This document shows positions 1 through 8,628 of a stretch of DNA of 64,000 nucleotides, piece by piece (within the stretch, counting starts at the first letter, position 1; every line of letters begins with the position of its first letter). Under the pieces are notes generated by a model that was given only the letters and a program-made list of their open reading frames with translations, made no database searches and was not told the origin of the DNA. Source of the stretch: an uncultured Microbacterium sp. (GTDB lineage: Bacteria; Actinomycetota; Actinomycetes; Actinomycetales; Microbacteriaceae); contig CAJYHN010000004.1 in the NCBI GenBank assembly GCA_913774665.1, positions 1 to 64,000 on the forward strand, given 5' to 3'. A program made the translations under genes and the position numbers.

Positions 1-33
1 CCGACCGGCCCGCGCGGCCCCCGCCGCTCTGTC

Positions 34-633
34 TCACATGCCGTCGGCGATCATCGCCCAGATGATCTGCACGTGACGGTCAGCGCTGAGGTCCGACATC
101 TCGTTGTCGTAGTTCAGCCCATAAGGCCAGATGTGCGAACCGCCGCAGTTGAGCACGGCGCCCGCGCCGTCGAACTGGGCGAGCTTGGCGTTGGCATTCG
201 CTCCGGTCCACCGTCCGTTCTGGCACATCGCGTACCAGGCATTGGCCGTTCCATTGCCCACGGTGTGCGAGATCTCGTGGAGTGCGGTGCGTTCCTGCAT
301 GAAGCCGCGGTTCTCGCCGAACCGGATGGTGCCGTCGATGCTCGCCTCGGCGGTGGGCACCCCGGGAACGTAGTAGACGTTGAGGTGTCGATCGAAATCG
401 CTGAATTCGTTGTAGCGCGCGACCGCGGCATCCATCGCGGCGCGGATACGGGTGTAGGCGTCCGCCTGGTCGGCGGTCGGGTTGGCCTCGGTGTAGAGGG
501 TGTAGGTCATTCGACCCGCGGCCTCCGCCGGGGTCGACGCGACCGTCAACGGCGCGACGACCGCGGCGAGAGCCGCGGCGGTGACGACGATCCGTTGCAG
601 GAGGGCACGGGGACGGGGGGATGCGTGCTGCAT
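34..633 (-). CDS. Secreted HExxH metalloprotease-like protein
   Basis: About 199 residues with a Sec-type signal peptide (basic start, hydrophobic core, cleavage near TPAEAAG) and one mature domain. The motif HEISHTVG is the zinc-binding HExxH helix of metallopeptidases, so an extracellular peptidase is likely. The metzincin third ligand expected at HExxHxxGxxH is absent (a Thr is there); the later GGSHIWPYGLNYDNE segment, conserved-looking and rich in possible ligands, could supply it. Two Cys in the C-terminal half may form a disulfide. A start codon also exists at 639, but AGGAG lies only 1 nt before it and 7 nt before the ATG at 633, so 633 is preferred. Substrate unknown. Confidence 0.75.
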   Translation of the reverse strand: MQHASPRPRALLQRIVVTAAALAAVVAPLTVASTPAEAAGRMTYTLYTEANPTADQADAYTRIRAAMDAAVARYNEFSDFDRHLNVYYVPGVPTAEASIDGTIRFGENRGFMQERTALHEISHTVGNGTANAWYAMCQNGRWTGANANAKLAQFDGAGAVLNCGGSHIWPYGLNYDNEMSDLSADRHVQIIWAMIADGM

Positions 634-850
634 GGTCATTCTCCTTCGAATGGTCCGCGACGTCGGTGCCGCGTCCTGAGACAGTAAGCGCAGTTCGGGG
701 CCGGGTGATAGCGAACGGAGAACCTTCTCATTGGATTCTCATCCAGGCCCCGGCCGAAGAATGAAGAATAGCCCGATGGCCGGGTAAAAAATGTTCCTCA
801 GTGTGTGATCGTGCACATGCTGTGAGCCTTAACATTCAAATCGGGTCAGC

Positions 851-1792
851 TCAGTCCAGCAGCTCCACCCCGAACCCGGCCACGACGTCGCGCACTTCGC
901 CGAGGTACCGCTGCGCCTGCTCGGTGAGGGGGATGGCGGAGCGACCGATCCAGCCGATCTCTATCCGCTCGTCGACGTCGAGGGGGACGGCGACGATCTC
1001 GGGGTCGAGGTCGTCGCTGATGATGCCCGTCGAGATCGTGTACCCGTCGAGGCCGATCATCAGGTTGAAGATCGTCGCGCGGTCGGACACGCGGATCTCC
1101 TGCTTGCTCGAGAGGGTCGAGAGGATCTCCTCGGCGAAGTAGAACGAGTTGTTCGCGCCCTGGTCGAAGGTGAGCCGCGGGAGGTCCGCGAGGTCGTCGA
1201 GGGTCGCGCGCTCGCGCTTCGCGAGCGGGTTGCGTCGCGAGACGAAAATGTGCGGCTCGGCGCGGAAGAGCGGGTGGAAGGCGAGACCCGAATCCCGCAG
1301 CAGCTTGTCGAGGACGTTCCGATTGAAGTCGTTGCGGAACAGGACACCGAGCTCGCTGCGCAACGTCCGGACGTCTTCGATGATGTCGAAGGTGCGGGTC
1401 TCGCGCAGCGAGAACTCGTACTCCGCGGCATCCGTCGCCTTCACCATCCGCACGAACGCGTCGACGACGAACGAGTAGTGCTGGGCGGAGACTCCGAGCA
1501 GGCGCCGCGAAGGCGGGCGCCCCAGGTAGCGCTGCTCGAGCAGTTCCGCCTGCTCGACCACCTGGCGGGCGTAGCCGAGGAACTCGACCCCGTCGACGGT
1601 GAGCGTCACCCCGCGCGCCGAACGGGTGAGCAGGTCGCGGCCGACGCGCGTCTCGAGATCGCGCATCGCGGCCGACATGGTGGGCTGCGCGACGTACAGG
1701 AGGTCGGCCGCGGCGCTGATGGAGCCCTCCGCCGCCACCTCGATGAAGTACTGCATCTGCTGCAGCGTGATTCCACTCGCCCGCTTAGCCAT
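851..1792 (-). CDS. LysR-family transcriptional regulator
   Basis: 313 residues, the usual LysR length. Residues about 6-65 form the winged helix-turn-helix (GSISAAADLLYVAQPTMSAA recognition region), followed by a linker helix and a periplasmic-binding-like effector domain. It is transcribed divergently from mesX-mesD with about 40 bp between start codons, and a perfect dyad lies in that gap, the classic layout of a LysR regulator controlling both itself and its neighbour. I infer that it controls the folate-independent methionine synthase genes, perhaps sensing homocysteine as MetR does; the effector cannot be read from sequence. Confidence 0.9.
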   Translation of the reverse strand: MAKRASGITLQQMQYFIEVAAEGSISAAADLLYVAQPTMSAAMRDLETRVGRDLLTRSARGVTLTVDGVEFLGYARQVVEQAELLEQRYLGRPPSRRLLGVSAQHYSFVVDAFVRMVKATDAAEYEFSLRETRTFDIIEDVRTLRSELGVLFRNDFNRNVLDKLLRDSGLAFHPLFRAEPHIFVSRRNPLAKRERATLDDLADLPRLTFDQGANNSFYFAEEILSTLSSKQEIRVSDRATIFNLMIGLDGYTISTGIISDDLDPEIVAVPLDVDERIEIGWIGRSAIPLTEQAQRYLGEVRDVVAGFGVELLD

Positions 1793-1794
1793 AG

Positions 1795-1813
1795 GTCGAG
1801 GCTATACCTCGAC
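1795..1813. promoter_or_regulatory. Dyad operator between LysR gene and mesX
   Basis: GTCGAGG-CTATA-CCTCGAC is a perfect 7-bp inverted repeat with a 5-bp AT-rich spacer, directly upstream of both divergent start codons. It is the best candidate binding site for the adjacent LysR regulator. Binding is inferred from position and symmetry only. Confidence 0.5.
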
Positions 1814-1834
1814 ATAGCGGCACGGAATTACCCG

Positions 1835-2896
1835 ATGACCCGACCGAAGGCGCACGATGAGGAAACGATCACCGCACGGCCCACCCCGGCCCTATCCGAT
1901 TGGCTCGACATGGCGAACGACATCACGTTCCGCATCTCCACCACGCGCTTCGACGAGGACTACGCGCCCTCGGCCAGCTCGCGGATCACCACGAACTTCG
2001 CCAACCTCGCCCGAGGCGAGCACCGCCAGCAGAACCTTCGGAACGCCCTCGCGATGATCGATCGCCGCATGAACGAGCTCGCGGGCGACGACGCGGACCG
2101 CTACCGCGTCGAACTCGACATCGTCTCCGCCGAGCTTCAGTTCGACGACGACGCCGGCGACGACCGCGAGTTCCCCCTGCTCGAGGTGCTCGACATCCAC
2201 GTCGTCGACAACGTCACCGGCGAGCGCCATCAGGGCATCGTCGGCAACAACTTCTCGTCGTACCTCCGCGACTACGACTTCAGCGTGCTGCTGCCGGCGG
2301 CCAACGGCGAGGGCAAGCCGTTCACGCTGCCCGAGGGTTTCGGCATCCTGCACGGCAAGCTCTTCCAGCACTTCCTCGACTCCGAGGCGTACCGCGAGCG
2401 CTACACGCAGTCCCCCGTCGTGTGCATCAGCGTGTCGACGAGCCGTGAGTACCACCGCACCGGTGTCGAGCACCCGGTGCTCGGGTTCGAGTACGAGCAG
2501 GACAGCTTCAGCCTCACCGACGAGTACTTCGGGAAGATGGGCCTCCAGGTGCGCTACTTCATGCCGCGGGGCAGTGTCGCGCCGCTGGCGTTCTACTTCC
2601 GCGGCGATCTTCTGGCCGATTACACCGACCTGCAGCTCGCCGGGACGGTGGCCACGATGGAGACCTTCCAGAAGATCTACCGTCCCGAGATCTACAACGC
2701 CCACGAGCCGGCGGGCGAGGTCTACCGCCCCACCCTCGCTCACGACGACTTCACCCGCACGAACATCGCGTACGACCGCGAAGAGCGCAGCCGCCTCGGC
2801 ATCACCCAGGGGCGCTACACCGAGGAGCACTTCGTGAAGCCCCACCGCGCGGTGCTCGACGCGTGGCTCGTCGCCGACGCCCTCCCGACCCGATGA
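1835..2896 (+). CDS. mesX: DUF1852 protein MesX, partner of core methionine synthase
   Basis: 353 residues. The sequence carries the conserved DUF1852 blocks, for example TTNFANLARGEHRQQNLRNA, GIVGNNFSSYLRDYDFSVLL, METFQKIYRPEIYNAHEP and a C-terminal EEHFVKPH. From established work on MesD-type core methionine synthases, DUF1852 (MesX) is required together with oxygen for MesD to make methionine without methylfolate or cobalamin; its chemistry is unresolved. Its stop overlaps the mesD start (ATGA), implying coupled translation. The family normally begins near MANDITF, so the ATG at 1910 is an alternative start; the ATG at 1835 adds 25 residues and has only a weak ribosome site. Confidence 0.9.
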   Translation: MTRPKAHDEETITARPTPALSDWLDMANDITFRISTTRFDEDYAPSASSRITTNFANLARGEHRQQNLRNALAMIDRRMNELAGDDADRYRVELDIVSAELQFDDDAGDDREFPLLEVLDIHVVDNVTGERHQGIVGNNFSSYLRDYDFSVLLPAANGEGKPFTLPEGFGILHGKLFQHFLDSEAYRERYTQSPVVCISVSTSREYHRTGVEHPVLGFEYEQDSFSLTDEYFGKMGLQVRYFMPRGSVAPLAFYFRGDLLADYTDLQLAGTVATMETFQKIYRPEIYNAHEPAGEVYRPTLAHDDFTRTNIAYDREERSRLGITQGRYTEEHFVKPHRAVLDAWLVADALPTR

Positions 2897-3954
2897 CCTC
2901 CCCGGAGACCCACCCCGTGAACACCCTCCTCCCCACCTCGATCGTCGGAAGCCTCCCCAAGCCCGCCTGGCTCGCGAAGCCCGAGGTGCTCTGGTCGCCC
3001 TGGGAGCTCGAGGGCGACACGCTCGTCGAGGGCAAGCACGACGCCCTGCGCAGTGCCGCGAAGGAGCAGGAACGCCGGGGCCTCGACATCGTCAGCGACG
3101 GCGAACAAACCCGCCAGCACTTCGTGACGACCTTCATCGAGCACCTCGAGGGTGTCGACTTCGAGAACCGCGAGACGGTGCGCATCCGCGACCGCTACGA
3201 CGCGAGCGTTCCCACCGTCGTCGGCGCGGTCAGCCGTCGTCAGCCGGTTTTCGTCCAGGATGCCGCGTTCCTCCGCCTGCAGACGGATCGCCCGATCAAA
3301 TGGGCTCTGCCCGGACCGATGACGATGATCGACACGCTCGCCGATCACCACTACCGCAGCCGCGAGAAGCTCGCGTGGGAGTTCGCGACCATCCTCAACC
3401 AGGAAGCCCGCGAGCTCGAAGCGGCGGGGGTCGACATCATCCAGTTCGACGAGCCCGCGTTCAACGTCTTCTTCGACGAGATGAAGGACTGGGGCGTCGC
3501 GACCCTCGAGCGCGCCGCCGAGGGGCTGCGCGCCGAGACCGTCGTCCACATCTGTTACGGCTACGGCATCAAGGCGAACACCGATTGGAAGGCCACCCTG
3601 GGCGCCGAGTGGCGTCAGTACGAGGAGTCGTTCCCCCTGCTGCAGCGATCGAGCATCGACACCGTGTCGCTCGAGAGCCACAACTCGCACGTGCCGATCG
3701 ACCTCATCGAGCTCATCCGCGGCAAGAACGTCATGCTCGGTGCGATCGACGTCGCCAGTCACGAGGTGGAGACCCCCGAGGAGGTGGCCGACACCCTACG
3801 GCGGGCTCTGCAGTTCGTGGATGCCGACAAGCTCATCCCCAGCTCGAACTGCGGAATGGCGCCCCTGCCGCGCCAGGTGGCGTTCGAGAAGCTCAGCGCG
3901 CTGTCGGCGGGCGCCGGCATCCTGCGCGACGAGCTGTCGCGCGTTCCCGCCTGA
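2893..3954 (+). CDS. mesD: Core methionine synthase MesD (MetE C-terminal-domain type)
   Basis: 353 residues, about half the length of MetE: only the catalytic C-terminal barrel is present, without the folate-binding N-terminal domain. Zinc and homocysteine ligands are visible as His219-x-Cys221 (HICYG) and Cys320 (SSNCGMAP), with DEPAF earlier. It should transfer a methyl group to homocysteine in the cytoplasm. The ATGA overlap with the DUF1852 gene identifies it as the MesD family, which is known to need MesX and oxygen rather than methyltetrahydrofolate. The start at 2893 is set by this overlap. A separate full-length MetE or MetH may exist elsewhere in the genome. Confidence 0.9.
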   Translation: MTSPETHPVNTLLPTSIVGSLPKPAWLAKPEVLWSPWELEGDTLVEGKHDALRSAAKEQERRGLDIVSDGEQTRQHFVTTFIEHLEGVDFENRETVRIRDRYDASVPTVVGAVSRRQPVFVQDAAFLRLQTDRPIKWALPGPMTMIDTLADHHYRSREKLAWEFATILNQEARELEAAGVDIIQFDEPAFNVFFDEMKDWGVATLERAAEGLRAETVVHICYGYGIKANTDWKATLGAEWRQYEESFPLLQRSSIDTVSLESHNSHVPIDLIELIRGKNVMLGAIDVASHEVETPEEVADTLRRALQFVDADKLIPSSNCGMAPLPRQVAFEKLSALSAGAGILRDELSRVPA

Positions 3955-4012
3955 GCTGCGCCGCGATCCGTGGCAGAGTCGACGGTGTCCCCCTTCACCG
4001 CCGAGGAGAATC

Positions 4013-5053
4013 ATGCCCATCGCCGCCGATGACCCCCGCCTGACGTCCGCCTTCACGGCGGCCCCCACCCGCTACGACGACGTGCCGTTCCTGCGTGCCG
4101 GGGCGAGCGGCATCCCTCTCCCCCGTATCTCACTCGGACTCTGGCAGAACTTCGGCAGCGGACGGACCCTCGATTCGCAGCGCGAGATCCTGCGTCACGC
4201 GGTCGACCGGGGTGTGGTGCACATCGACCTGGCCAACAACTACGGCCCGCCCTACGGCGCTGCCGAGACGACGTTCGGCACGGTCCTCGACAGCGATCTG
4301 CGCGCCTACCGTGACGAGCTGTTCCTCTCGACCAAGGCCGGCTACGACATGTGGCCCGGCCCCTACGGTGACGGCGGGTCGCGCAAGTACCTCGTTCGTT
4401 CCCTCGAGCAGAGCCTCACCCGCATGCGCACCGACTATGTCGACGTGTTCTACTCGCACCGGGTCGACCCCGAGACGCCGATCGAAGAGACGGTCACCGC
4501 CCTCGCCGACATCGTGCGCAGCGGCAAGGCGCTGTACGTGGGCATCTCGAACTACCCGGCCAAGCTCACCCGTCGCGCACACGAGCTGCTCGCCGCCGAG
4601 GGCATCCGCCTGTTCATCCACCAGCCGCGCTACTCGCTGTTCGACCGCACGCCCGAGTCGGAGCTGTTCCCGACGCTGCGCGAGCTCGCGGTCGGGAGCG
4701 CGGTCTTCTCGCCGCTCTCGCAGGGGCTGCTGACGGCCAAGTACCTCGACGGCACGGTGCCGGCCGACTCGCGCGCCGCCGACAGCCGCTTCCTCGACGA
4801 ATCGGCCCTCACCGACGACTACCTGGAGCGCATCCGCGGTATCGACGGGGTCGCTCGCGAGGCCGGTCTCTCGATCCCTCAGCTCGCCGTCGCCTGGGTG
4901 CTGCGCGACCCGGTCGTCACGACCGCGATCATCGGCGCCTCGCGCCCGAGCCAGATCGACGACGCGGTCGAGGCGAGCAAGGCCACGCTGAGCGAGGATG
5001 TGATCGCCGCCCTCGAGCCGTTCGCCGCCCCCTCGGGCGGGTCGCTGCGCTGA
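4013..5053 (+). CDS. Aldo/keto reductase, YghZ-like
   Basis: 346 residues with the full (beta/alpha)8 aldo-keto reductase fold. The substrate segment TKAGYDMWPGPYGDGGSRKY and DYVDVFYSHRVDPETPIEET are typical of the YghZ / L-glyceraldehyde-3-phosphate reductase group. The catalytic Tyr is in the HIDLANNYGPPYGAAE region, the Lys in LSTKAGY, and the NADPH-binding C-terminus contains TAIIGASRPSQI. It likely detoxifies reactive aldehydes such as methylglyoxal or triose aldehydes. GAGGAG lies about 8 nt before the chosen ATG. It follows mesD on the same strand by 58 bp, so co-transcription is possible but no functional link is clear. Confidence 0.88.
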   Translation: MPIAADDPRLTSAFTAAPTRYDDVPFLRAGASGIPLPRISLGLWQNFGSGRTLDSQREILRHAVDRGVVHIDLANNYGPPYGAAETTFGTVLDSDLRAYRDELFLSTKAGYDMWPGPYGDGGSRKYLVRSLEQSLTRMRTDYVDVFYSHRVDPETPIEETVTALADIVRSGKALYVGISNYPAKLTRRAHELLAAEGIRLFIHQPRYSLFDRTPESELFPTLRELAVGSAVFSPLSQGLLTAKYLDGTVPADSRAADSRFLDESALTDDYLERIRGIDGVAREAGLSIPQLAVAWVLRDPVVTTAIIGASRPSQIDDAVEASKATLSEDVIAALEPFAAPSGGSLR

Positions 5054-5145
5054 CCGACGCACAAGCGGGGCGTCGGCGCAAGCGGCGCGGCATCCGCCCT
5101 CCGATCGTGTGAGGTGAGATTCCGCACGCGAATCGAGGAGGCGCT

Positions 5146-5331
5146 ATGGGTGTCGCACGTTGGATCGGAACCGGAGCGGTCGGACTCGCGGGAGCTGTGC
5201 TCGCCCGCACGGCGATCGGCCGCGCGGTCGCCGCCGGAACGGTCGCCTACCGGGTCTGGAAGGACCCGAAGGTGCAGAAGATCCGCCGCAAGGTCCAGGC
5301 GAAGGTGCTGAAGCAGCGCTCGCAGCGCTGA
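5146..5331 (+). CDS. Small basic protein with one membrane-like segment
   Basis: 61 residues starting MGVARWIGTGAVGLAGAVLA, with a Gly/Ala-rich hydrophobic N-terminal half and a Lys/Arg-rich C-terminal helix (KVQKIRRKVQAKVLKQR). A good ribosome site (GAGGAG) precedes the ATG and a strong hairpin follows the stop, so it looks like a genuine gene. The pattern suggests a small inner-membrane protein with a cytoplasmic cationic tail. I recognise no family and assign no function. Confidence 0.6.
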   Translation: MGVARWIGTGAVGLAGAVLARTAIGRAVAAGTVAYRVWKDPKVQKIRRKVQAKVLKQRSQR

Positions 5332-5332
5332 C

Positions 5333-5360
5333 GGGCCCGGGGCGCATTCGCCCCGGGCCC
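5333..5360. terminator. Bidirectional hairpin terminator
   Basis: A 12-bp perfect GC stem (GGGCCCGGGGCG / CGCCCCGGGCCC) with a CATT loop sits between convergent genes, ending at the Lrp stop codon. It would terminate transcription in both directions, although there is no long U-tract. Confidence 0.75.
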
Positions 5361-5842
5361 TAGGCGTGTCCCGACGCCGGACCGAGGGGAAGGGGCGACA
5401 CGGGCTTGGTGACCCCGAATGCGAAGGTCGTGTCGATCGACGACAGCGAAGGGATCGCGCGCAGGTGCTCGCGGAGGAGCCGCTCGTATTCCTCGAAGCT
5501 CGGTGTGACGATCCGCACGAGGTAGTCCCAGTCGCCGGCGAGCAGGTGAGCTTCGACGATGTGGGGAAGGGCGCGCAAGCGCTCTTCCACGGCGTCCACG
5601 GTGGCCCCCTCGTGCGAGGCCAGGCGCAGCCGCACGAAGGCGGTGATCGTGAGATCGACGGCTTTCGCCGACACGACGGCGCGGTAGCCCTCGATGACCC
5701 CGGCCTGCTCGAGGCGACGCACGCGCCGCAGACACGGGGACGGTGAGAGGCCGACACGGTCGGCGAGCTCCTGGTTCGAGAGGCGTCCATCCTGCTGCAA
5801 TTCGCTCAGGATGAGGCGGTCGATGCGGTCGAGGTCCACCAT
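5360..5842 (-). CDS. Lrp/AsnC-family transcriptional regulator
   Basis: 160 residues: N-terminal helix-turn-helix (LDRIDRLILSELQQDGRLSN, then ELADRVGLSPSPCLRRVRRL) and a C-terminal RAM/AsnC ligand domain (LLAGDWDYLVRIV). Such proteins sense amino acids and control their metabolism or export. It is divergent from the EamA transporter gene 80 bp away, so that exporter is its most likely target. Confidence 0.92.
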   Translation of the reverse strand: MVDLDRIDRLILSELQQDGRLSNQELADRVGLSPSPCLRRVRRLEQAGVIEGYRAVVSAKAVDLTITAFVRLRLASHEGATVDAVEERLRALPHIVEAHLLAGDWDYLVRIVTPSFEEYERLLREHLRAIPSLSSIDTTFAFGVTKPVSPLPLGPASGHA

Positions 5843-5910
5843 GCAGCAGATTCTGCCAAAACCACGGCGGATCGAGCAATCATCGCAATCGTCTGCGGCG
5901 CGCTTCTTCC

Positions 5911-5916
5911 TAGGCT
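5911..5916 (+). promoter_or_regulatory. -10 box of leaderless EamA promoter
   Basis: TAGGCT ends 6 nt before the GTG start codon of the EamA gene, so the transcript would begin at or next to the start codon. No Shine-Dalgarno sequence is present, consistent with a leaderless mRNA. The same TAGGCT hexamer occurs at the same distance before holB. Confidence 0.5.
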
Positions 5917-5922
5917 CGCAGG

Positions 5923-6855
5923 GTGACGACGTTCGCTCTCGCCCTTCCGCGCGCGGTCCCGCGCCGCCGCCTGGTCGGCGTGACCGCCCTGGCTGCGGTC
6001 GTCGTGCTGTGGTCGTCGTTCGCCCTCTCCACGCGCGCCCTGGAGGGGGCCGGACTCACCATGGCGGATGCCGCGATCGCGCGCTTCGTCGTGCCCGCTG
6101 TCGTCCTGAGCCCGTGGATCCCCCGCACGATGCGCACTCTCCGGACCGAGCGTCCGACGGTTCTGGCTCTCGTGCTGCTGGCGGGACTGCCGCACTTCCT
6201 CTTGTTCGCGTGGGGCGCGCACCTCACCTCCGCCGCCCTCACCGGGTTGCTCGTTCCGGGAACCGTCCCCCTGTTCGTCACCCTCCTGCTGTTCCTGTGC
6301 GTGCGCCGGACGGTGTCGCGCCGGCGCCTGCTCGCGCTCACCTCGATCGTGGCGGGAGTGGCGGCCAGCGCCCTGCTCACCGGTGGACCGACCGGCCCCG
6401 GCGGCATCGCCGTCCTGCTGGCGGCGGGACTCGTCTGGGCCGCCTACACCCTCGGTGTCGCCCGCACACGCCTCGACCCCCTCGGCGTGATCGTGATCGT
6501 CTCGATCACGTCCGCGGTATCCGCCCTTCTCCTCGCGGTCACGGGGGTACTCCCGTCCGCCCTGCTCGCCGGCAGCGCCGATCTCAGCACCGTGGGAAGC
6601 TACGCCCTCGTGCAGGGAGTCGGAACGGGCCTGCTCTCGACCGCGTGCTACGTCGTCGCGGTCAAGAACCTCGGCAGCAGCCTGCCCGCCGCGGCCGGCG
6701 CCCTCAGCCCGGTCCTCACCGCCGTCGTCGCCGTCCCCCTTCTCGGAGAGACGCTCGGCCTCGGCCTCGGAGTCGCGCTGGCCCTCATCGTCACCGGGGT
6801 CGCCGTCTTCGCCCTGTCCCCCACGACGACGCGCGGGAAGCGCAGCCCGCGCTGA
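5923..6855 (+). CDS. EamA/DMT-superfamily exporter
   Basis: 310 residues with ten hydrophobic segments in two EamA repeats of five helices each; the second repeat contains CYVVAVKNLGSSLPAAAGAL followed by PLLGETLGLGL, a typical EamA signature. Members export amino acids or related metabolites across the cytoplasmic membrane. Divergent pairing with an Lrp-type regulator supports an amino-acid substrate. The GTG start appears leaderless. The exact substrate is unknown. Confidence 0.85.
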   Translation: MTTFALALPRAVPRRRLVGVTALAAVVVLWSSFALSTRALEGAGLTMADAAIARFVVPAVVLSPWIPRTMRTLRTERPTVLALVLLAGLPHFLLFAWGAHLTSAALTGLLVPGTVPLFVTLLLFLCVRRTVSRRRLLALTSIVAGVAASALLTGGPTGPGGIAVLLAAGLVWAAYTLGVARTRLDPLGVIVIVSITSAVSALLLAVTGVLPSALLAGSADLSTVGSYALVQGVGTGLLSTACYVVAVKNLGSSLPAAAGALSPVLTAVVAVPLLGETLGLGLGVALALIVTGVAVFALSPTTTRGKRSPR

Positions 6856-6934
6856 TGGCATCCATTCCGTCCTCCGCTCCGAAGAGAGTGCGAGGCTCGT
6901 CGCGCACGCGCGAGGAGCGGAGACGAGGGATGCC

Positions 6935-8524
6935 ATGACCACCGACACCGCGGCCCGTGCCGACGAGACCACCACGGTCCGCCGACCGCATGCCTGGATC
7001 TGGGCAGCCCTGGCCGGCATCGTGTCGGCCGCCGCCCTGCTAGCCGTCGCCGAGGCACTCGCGGCGCTCGTCGCGCGATCGGCGAGCCCCATCCTCGCCG
7101 TGGGCTCGTTCATCGTCGACATCGTGCCGCGCCCCCTGAAGGAACTCGCGATCACGCTGTTCGGCGAGAGCGACAAGATCGCCCTGCTCGCGGGCGTGGG
7201 CCTCGGCGCTGCCGTCGCCGCCGCCGTCGCGGGCGTGCTCGAGTACCGCTTCCGGTTCGTCGGCGTCGTCCTCCTCGGAATCGGCGGCGTCCTCGCCACG
7301 GCGGCCATCATCACGCGCACCGGAGCCGGCGCTCTCGCGTGGCTGCCCCCCGTCGTCGGCACCGTCGCGGGCATCCTCGTGCTGCTGCTGGCGATCGTGC
7401 GCCTGCGGCGCTGGGTCTCGGCCGCCGTCGCACAGAACGTCCAGGCCGCCGGTACCGATCGCCGCCACTTCCTGCTGTTCACCGGCCTCACCGCGGTCGG
7501 CGCGGTCGTCGTGGGTGTCGGTGCTCGCGTCCTGAACGCCGCGACCTCGTCGGTCTCCGCCGCGCGCGACGCGCTGCGGATCCCGGCCGCCCGTTCCACC
7601 GTGACCGTTCCCGAGGGCGCGAACTGGGAGATCGACGGCCTCACCCCGATCATCACCCCCAACGGCGACTTCTACCGCGTCGACACCGCACTGACCGTTC
7701 CCAACGTCGACCCCACCACCTGGCGCCTCTCCATCGAGGGCATGGTCGACAACCCCGTGGAGCTCAGCTTCGACGACCTCATCAACATGGGCCTCGACGA
7801 ATACGGCGTGACCCTCACCTGCGTCTCCAACGAGGTCGGCGGCGGCCTGGTCGGCAACGCCATCTGGACCGGCGTGCCCATCCGCGACGTCTTGCGCATG
7901 GCCGGCGTGCAGGGAGACGCCGACATGGTGCTCTCGGAGAGCGTCGACGGGTACACGGCATCCACTCCGCTCTCGTCTCTCACCGACGACAACCTCGACG
8001 CGATCTTCGCGGTCAAGATGAACGGCGAACCGCTCCCCTTCGAGCACGGATTCCCCGTTCGCATGGTCGTTCCCGGTCTCTACGGCTACGTCTCTGCCAC
8101 GAAGTGGGTCACCAAGCTGACCGTCACGCGCTTCGACAAGGACGAGGCCTACTGGACCCCGCGCGGCTACTCGGCCGAAGCGCCGATCAAGATGTCGTCG
8201 CGCGTGGACACGCCCAAGATCGGCTCTCCCGTCGCCGCGGGCGCCGTGGTCGTGGCCGGCATGGCCTGGGCCCAGCCCGTCGGCGTGCAGAAGGTCGAAG
8301 TCAGCATCGACAACGGCGAGTGGCAGGAGACGCAGCTCTCCACCCCCATCAACGACCAGTCGTGGGTGCAGTGGAAGTTCGACTGGACCGCCGAGGCCGG
8401 GACGCACTACATCGCGGTCCGCGCGACCGACAAGCAGGGCAACCTGCAGATCCAGGATCAGGCTCCGATCGCCCCGGACGGCTCGAGCGGGTGGCAGCGG
8501 ACGCTCGTCACCGTCTCGTCGTGA
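6935..8524 (+). CDS. Membrane-anchored molybdopterin oxidoreductase (sulfite oxidase fold)
   Basis: 529 residues. About 200 N-terminal residues form several transmembrane helices; then comes a sulfite-oxidase-type molybdopterin domain with WRLSIEGMVDNPVELSFDDL and the molybdenum ligand near Cys296 in TLTCVSNEVGG; the last ~110 residues are the Ig-like dimerisation domain (VQKVEVSIDNGEWQ, WVQWKFDWTAEAGTHY). Export across the membrane is probable. It resembles membrane-anchored YedY-like oxidoreductases of actinobacteria; substrate and electron partner are unknown. A partial stem of GGCATCC/GGATGCC repeats lies in the 80 bp before the gene. Confidence 0.85.
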   Translation: MTTDTAARADETTTVRRPHAWIWAALAGIVSAAALLAVAEALAALVARSASPILAVGSFIVDIVPRPLKELAITLFGESDKIALLAGVGLGAAVAAAVAGVLEYRFRFVGVVLLGIGGVLATAAIITRTGAGALAWLPPVVGTVAGILVLLLAIVRLRRWVSAAVAQNVQAAGTDRRHFLLFTGLTAVGAVVVGVGARVLNAATSSVSAARDALRIPAARSTVTVPEGANWEIDGLTPIITPNGDFYRVDTALTVPNVDPTTWRLSIEGMVDNPVELSFDDLINMGLDEYGVTLTCVSNEVGGGLVGNAIWTGVPIRDVLRMAGVQGDADMVLSESVDGYTASTPLSSLTDDNLDAIFAVKMNGEPLPFEHGFPVRMVVPGLYGYVSATKWVTKLTVTRFDKDEAYWTPRGYSAEAPIKMSSRVDTPKIGSPVAAGAVVVAGMAWAQPVGVQKVEVSIDNGEWQETQLSTPINDQSWVQWKFDWTAEAGTHYIAVRATDKQGNLQIQDQAPIAPDGSSGWQRTLVTVSS

Positions 8525-8583
8525 GCCCGATCGGGCAATGTCAATCGCTGTCCCCGGCGCGTCGCGACCGGCATGATCGCACT

Positions 8584-8628
8584 ATGCCTTCAGCAAGCAC
8601 TGCGACCCGTGCCGGTGCGTCCGCATGA
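8584..8628 (+). other. Possible 14-codon leader ORF before histidine kinase
   Basis: An ATG opens a 14-residue frame (MPSASTATRAGASA) whose stop overlaps the ATG of the kinase gene as ATGA. Such overlap could couple translation, and the kinase start itself has no clear ribosome site. The codon content is Ala/Ser/Thr-rich and proves nothing, so this is only a candidate uORF. Confidence 0.25.

Noticed and set aside
801-845. GTGTGTGATCGTGCACATGCTGTGAG as a CRP-like operator near the LysR gene
   Set aside because: Half-site spacing does not fit the consensus and it lies downstream of the LysR stop, not at a promoter.
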